From the NCBI GenBank assembly GCA_035289625.1, contig DATDWP010000028.1, forward strand, positions 86,044 to 150,043: 64,000 bases of DNA, given 5' to 3'. Position numbers and translations under genes: made by a program. Numbering within the stretch: the stretch's first letter is position 1; every line of letters begins with the position of its first letter. Source of the DNA: UBA10205 sp035289625. Its GTDB lineage: Archaea; Iainarchaeota; Iainarchaeia; Iainarchaeales; Iainarchaeaceae. The notes under the pieces are model-generated. The model ran no database searches and was not told where the DNA came from. It was given only the letters and a program-made list of their open reading frames with translations. Of the stretch, positions 61,012 through 64,000 are shown in pieces.

Positions 61012-61737
61012 CTAAATTTGCCCTTTTAAATAACTTAGGCGCTTTTTTGCGGGGAATTTCTCTATTGCATAGCGCAGCATTGTGCGCGGCATTTTTTTGT
61101 AGTGCTTTTTCAAAAACCCTTCCTCTGCTGCAATGTCCCGTTTTCCAATTTCACGGAGCATCCATCCAACAGCTTTGTGTATCAGGTCGTGCTCGTCTTT
61201 GAGAAGGATTTTTGCTATTTTAAAAGCGAGGGCGAATTTGCCTTTTTTTATAAAATTGAAGGTAGAAATTATTGCAATCCTTCGCTGCCAGAGGTTTTGG
61301 GATATTGCAAAGTCCTGCAGGGTTTTGGTATTTTTTCCGTACAAATATTCCCCGGCAATCTTGTCTGCACTCAGGTCAACTAGGTCCCAGTTGTTGATTT
61401 TTTGGGAGTTTGAAATGTAGAAATCAAAAATCTCTTTTTTGCCTTTCTGATCCAAATTGCGGAATTTTTCAACAAGAATTAGAAGTGACAAAAGCCTCTC
61501 TTCATGTATTTTTGAATCCAAAAGCTCTTGCACAATTTCTAGTGAAATCCCGCTATATTTTTTTGCAACAGAGTGCGTATCAGGAACCGAGGCCCCAATA
61601 AATTCATCCCCTTCCCCATATCCCCCTTTTGCGGTTCTAAAAAATCTGCGCATTACAATTGCGCGCTCTTTAGTGGCAAATGACCTTAGCTCTTGCGAAA
61701 TTTTCTGATACAAATTCTCCCCTACAAAATTTTTCAT
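61012..61737 (-). CDS. AlkD-like DNA alkylation repair protein
   Basis: 241 residues of HEAT-type helices. AlkD family pattern: RRFFRTAKGGYGEGDEFIGASVPDTH in two parts at residues 30-55, INNWDLVDLSADKIAGEYL near 110-130, and VGWMLREIGKRD with the Trp-Met-Leu-Arg-Glu core near 190. Excises or protects alkylated bases. Overlaps the DHH gene (ATGA). Confidence 0.85.
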   Translation of the reverse strand: MKNFVGENLYQKISQELRSFATKERAIVMRRFFRTAKGGYGEGDEFIGASVPDTHSVAKKYSGISLEIVQELLDSKIHEERLLSLLILVEKFRNLDQKGKKEIFDFYISNSQKINNWDLVDLSADKIAGEYLYGKNTKTLQDFAISQNLWQRRIAIISTFNFIKKGKFALAFKIAKILLKDEHDLIHKAVGWMLREIGKRDIAAEEGFLKKHYKKMPRTMLRYAIEKFPAKKRLSYLKGQI

Positions 61738-63131
61738 TGAAATTTCTTCATTGAAATCTGTTCTTTTAATTTTTCATTGAGCTGTTTTAAAAAAATTCCC
61801 TGTTGCTCAGAATTGAGTTTCAAACCTGCTGCAATTGCATGCCCGCCACCCTCTGCACCGTTTCCGATTTTTATGCACACTTCGCGAAAGGCTTTTCCCA
61901 AATTGATGCCTTTATCAAGTAGATCTTTTGTTGCCCTTCCGCTTATTTTTAGCGACCCGTCCTCGTTTTGCGCAATTGCAATAATGGGCTTATTGCTCTG
62001 CACAATCGATGAGCCGTAGAGCATTCCTGCAACAATTCCAACAATTGATTCTTTTATTTTGCTGCCGGCATCAAAATAGTAGAACATCTCCTCTTCATTC
62101 ACGCCGTTTTTTGTCACGTATTCTATTCCTTCCCGAAGCTGCCTTCGATGCTCCTGCATTAGCGCAAGCGCCTCTAGGTACCTATCGGCCCTATCGCCCA
62201 TGCAAACATCCACTGCAATTTCAGCTTCTCCATGGCGACCGCAGGCATTGCAAAGTGTCGAGAATTCTTTTGCTTCGCTGCAAGGGCTCTTTTTGTCCTC
62301 TTTTGGAAAAATGTACACCTGCCCAAAGAGCTCTTTTATTTTCCACTCCGGAACGCTATAATTTGTGAGGTGCAAAATGAGCGCTGTTGCAAGCTTTTTT
62401 TTCTCTTCAGAATTAAGGTCACCATAAGTTCTCCACGCGTTCCGATCAGTTAGTCCAATTCCTGTTTGCTGTAAAAATTTGAGGCAATTTTGCTCGTTTG
62501 CTGTTAACTCCGGGAGCATTGGAGAGGTGCTGTACATCAAAAATTGTATAAGCGGCCTACTGACCCTTCCGTAGAGGCGCAAGTCCTGCTCAATTTTTAT
62601 GTATCCTGCATCCGAGCCCATCTTCACAATTTTTTCATTTAACCCGATCAATTTTCCGGAATAATCCTGAACATCCCCAACTGCCCCTACAATTGCTAGT
62701 GGAGAGAGGTCAATATTTTTTTCATTTAAAGTTATTGCAAAAAGGAATGCAACCCCCGAAGCGCTTATTTCATTCCCGCCATTTATTCCAAAATCAAAAG
62801 GGGAGAAATGGTTCTCGTGAAATACTTGCGTTTTTTCATGGTGGTCAAATACAAACAAGTTGTCCCCAAATTCCTCTTTTAAATACCCAAGCTGTCCCGA
62901 ACCAAAATCCACGAAAATGTAATTTTGCCCCATTCCTTTTATTTGCGAAATCGTCTCCTTGTACACCTGCTTTATCCATTTTTTTTGCACCTTTTTGCCT
63001 TCGCGCAAAAGCGCTTTGTACATTATCGCCCCAGAACTGCAGCCATCGGCATCATAGTGGTGCACCACTACAAAATCATCCCTTTTGCGGATTTCCAATG
63101 CAAGCTGCTGCATCTTTTCTTCTAGCTCCAT
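61734..63131 (-). CDS. RecJ/GAN-type DHH-family phosphoesterase
   Basis: 465 residues. DHH motifs: HHYDADGCSSG (motif I, metal Asp), IFVDFGSG, VFDHHEK (DHH), and the DHHA1 segment NGAEGGGHAIAAG near the C-terminus. Archaeal homologs (GAN) bind GINS in the replisome and degrade 5' ends; this one has the same length and order. Coupled to the AlkD-like gene. Confidence 0.9.
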   Translation of the reverse strand: MELEEKMQQLALEIRKRDDFVVVHHYDADGCSSGAIMYKALLREGKKVQKKWIKQVYKETISQIKGMGQNYIFVDFGSGQLGYLKEEFGDNLFVFDHHEKTQVFHENHFSPFDFGINGGNEISASGVAFLFAITLNEKNIDLSPLAIVGAVGDVQDYSGKLIGLNEKIVKMGSDAGYIKIEQDLRLYGRVSRPLIQFLMYSTSPMLPELTANEQNCLKFLQQTGIGLTDRNAWRTYGDLNSEEKKKLATALILHLTNYSVPEWKIKELFGQVYIFPKEDKKSPCSEAKEFSTLCNACGRHGEAEIAVDVCMGDRADRYLEALALMQEHRRQLREGIEYVTKNGVNEEEMFYYFDAGSKIKESIVGIVAGMLYGSSIVQSNKPIIAIAQNEDGSLKISGRATKDLLDKGINLGKAFREVCIKIGNGAEGGGHAIAAGLKLNSEQQGIFLKQLNEKLKEQISMKKFQ

Positions 63132-63200
63132 GCAAATAGCTAGCTTCGCACACTTTTTAAGCGGTTTTTATGCCTCATTACCGGTGCGGGCCATTTAACG

Positions 63201-63788
63201 TTAATGTGGCTTATGCTTCTTGAAGAATCTGACTCCTAAATGTTCTCCATGTATAAAGGCTTTTGGGACTCCGAGTTTTCCAGACTTTGCTTCTCTATCA
63301 AAAAATTCGTTGTAGCTTTTTCTTAATTTTTTAAATTCACGTGCAGGAAGTATACTACGGGGGGGTGTTGGCCGTGTGCCTGTAGTCTCTTTTCTTGGCT
63401 TTGCCTTAGGAATTTTTGCATAACTAAAAGTTCGATGTGGCATATTTCTAAATTTAGGTCCAATAAAATTACTGCTAAAGCTTGCAATATCTAAAAGGGC
63501 AAATCCACACGTTCGTATATCAGTTGCCATATAATCTGCTATTTGCATGGCGCTTCTCGCATTTCTATTTCTACTCAAATATAGATCTATTGCACTTGCA
63601 GCAACTCTTGGTGGTATAGGAATTCTATTTCTCTGTCCCGGTGGCGGCTTTGGGTATTTTTTTGCTTCTCTTCTAAGAAAGTCCTTGAACTCACGGATTG
63701 TCTTAAATCTTCTAGCTGGAATTTTTATTATAGGGTTTTTGGCTACTATAGGGTTTTTGGCTACTTCTTCCTTATTCATCTGTGACAT
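63201..63788 (-). CDS. Hypothetical basic protein with 18-bp tandem repeat
   Basis: 195 residues. Near the N-terminus it holds the tandem AKNPIV-AKNPII, encoded by two identical 18-bp copies at 63729-63746 and 63747-63764. Basic throughout, with Pro-rich patches (KYPKPPPGQRNRIPIPPRV, TRPTPPRSILPAREF). Not recognised; similar in style to the MP-Lys/Arg group. Confidence 0.55.
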   Translation of the reverse strand: MSQMNKEEVAKNPIVAKNPIIKIPARRFKTIREFKDFLRREAKKYPKPPPGQRNRIPIPPRVAASAIDLYLSRNRNARSAMQIADYMATDIRTCGFALLDIASFSSNFIGPKFRNMPHRTFSYAKIPKAKPRKETTGTRPTPPRSILPAREFKKLRKSYNEFFDREAKSGKLGVPKAFIHGEHLGVRFFKKHKPH

Positions 63789-63873
63789 ATAGCAAAGATG
63801 TTAGAGGTTGTTTTTATTGATTTGGTTTTATGATGCCAATCCCCTTAAAACCATTTTTCCCCCTCACTTTTTT

Positions 63874-64000
63874 ATGGGAATAATTGAGCAGCTTTTTGGG
63901 TCATTTGGCGGGAAAAAGGAGGCAAAGGAAGTTTCTTTAGAAGAAGCGCAAAGAATGGTTGAAGAAAAAATAGCACTTGAGGAAAAAGAATTAATCGAGG
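63874..64000 (+). CDS. Coiled-coil-like protein (3' end outside window)
   Basis: ATG 63874, open to the right edge. The visible 42 residues are helical and highly charged (KKEAKEVSLEEAQRMVEE), a coiled-coil-like pattern. Family unknown from this fragment. Confidence 0.6.
   Translation, partial: MGIIEQLFGSFGGKKEAKEVSLEEAQRMVEEKIALEEKELIE

Noticed and set aside
1..64000. CRISPR array, rRNA operon, insertion sequence
   Set aside because: No regular spaced repeats, no rRNA sequence and no transposase with terminal repeats were seen on either strand.

Overview
The window is a stretch of an AT-rich archaeal chromosome, most likely from a DPANN-type archaeon; I cannot name the lineage from sequence alone. 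Archaeal markers are a class I lysyl-tRNA synthetase, Trm56 (tRNA C56 2'-O-methyltransferase), transcription factor E, a RecJ/GAN-type DHH nuclease, archaeal-type triosephosphate isomerase, HMG-CoA synthase with its DUF35 partner, a KaiC-like ATPase, tRNA genes without encoded CCA, an archaeal initiator tRNA, and a tRNA-Phe with a bulge-helix-bulge intron. Mixed with these are genes of bacterial flavour: a SufCBDSU iron-sulfur operon, a full-length RelA/SpoT homolog, a class II HMG-CoA reductase with phosphomevalonate kinase and diphosphomevalonate decarboxylase, a PQQ-type sugar dehydrogenase lipoprotein and pyruvate phosphate dikinase.

Layout. 1-4761: SUF operon (sufC truncated by the window edge, then sufB, sufD, sufS, sufU). 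4.8-7.5 kb: triosephosphate isomerase and the RelA-like protein, divergent. 7.5-11.8 kb: a MacB-type ABC exporter operon with two permeases, an ATPase and a cell-surface subunit. 12-16 kb: KaiC-like ATPase, polyprenyl diphosphate synthase and a fibronectin-like surface protein. 16.4-20.2 kb: a lysine-decoding locus on the minus strand, tRNA-Lys(TTT), a LysRS-B3/4-AlaX fusion, a small zinc ribbon, tRNA-Lys(CTT) and tRNA-Phe. 20.3-23.5 kb: rhodanese, SerRS, Trm56, TFE and initiator tRNA-Met. 24-31 kb: hypotheticals, a frameshifted methyltransferase, a Xer recombinase, a GNAT enzyme and a HAD phosphatase. 31-37 kb: NAD synthetase, small lipoprotein, S30AE-type hibernation factor, ferredoxin, HxlR regulator, tRNA-Gly and many small basic proteins. 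37.5-41 kb: two proteins with C-terminal HicA-like domains around a sugar dehydrogenase, one of them interrupted by an in-frame amber codon. 41.06-41.88 kb: a long non-coding stretch. 43.6-54.7 kb: a mevalonate/isoprenoid superoperon (HMGR, HMGS, thiolase, DUF35, mevalonate kinase, decarboxylase, two Nudix proteins, phosphomevalonate kinase) with a third, divergent Nudix gene; this would supply the polyprenyl synthase at 12.7 kb. 55-64 kb: NAD kinase, two hypotheticals, PPDK, a secreted protein, an AlkD-like protein and the RecJ/GAN nuclease.

The most notable items are the LysRS-B3/4-AlaX triple fusion inside a tRNA-Lys/tRNA-Phe gene cluster; a palindromic element 3' of two tRNA genes whose copies differ only by inversion of the 3-nt loop; a RelA-like (p)ppGpp synthetase with an EXDD motif and an eroded hydrolase site in an archaeon; loss of zinc-ribbon cysteines in TFE and in the DUF35 protein; and a dispersed set of short basic proteins beginning MP plus Lys/Arg, one of which carries a HicA domain.
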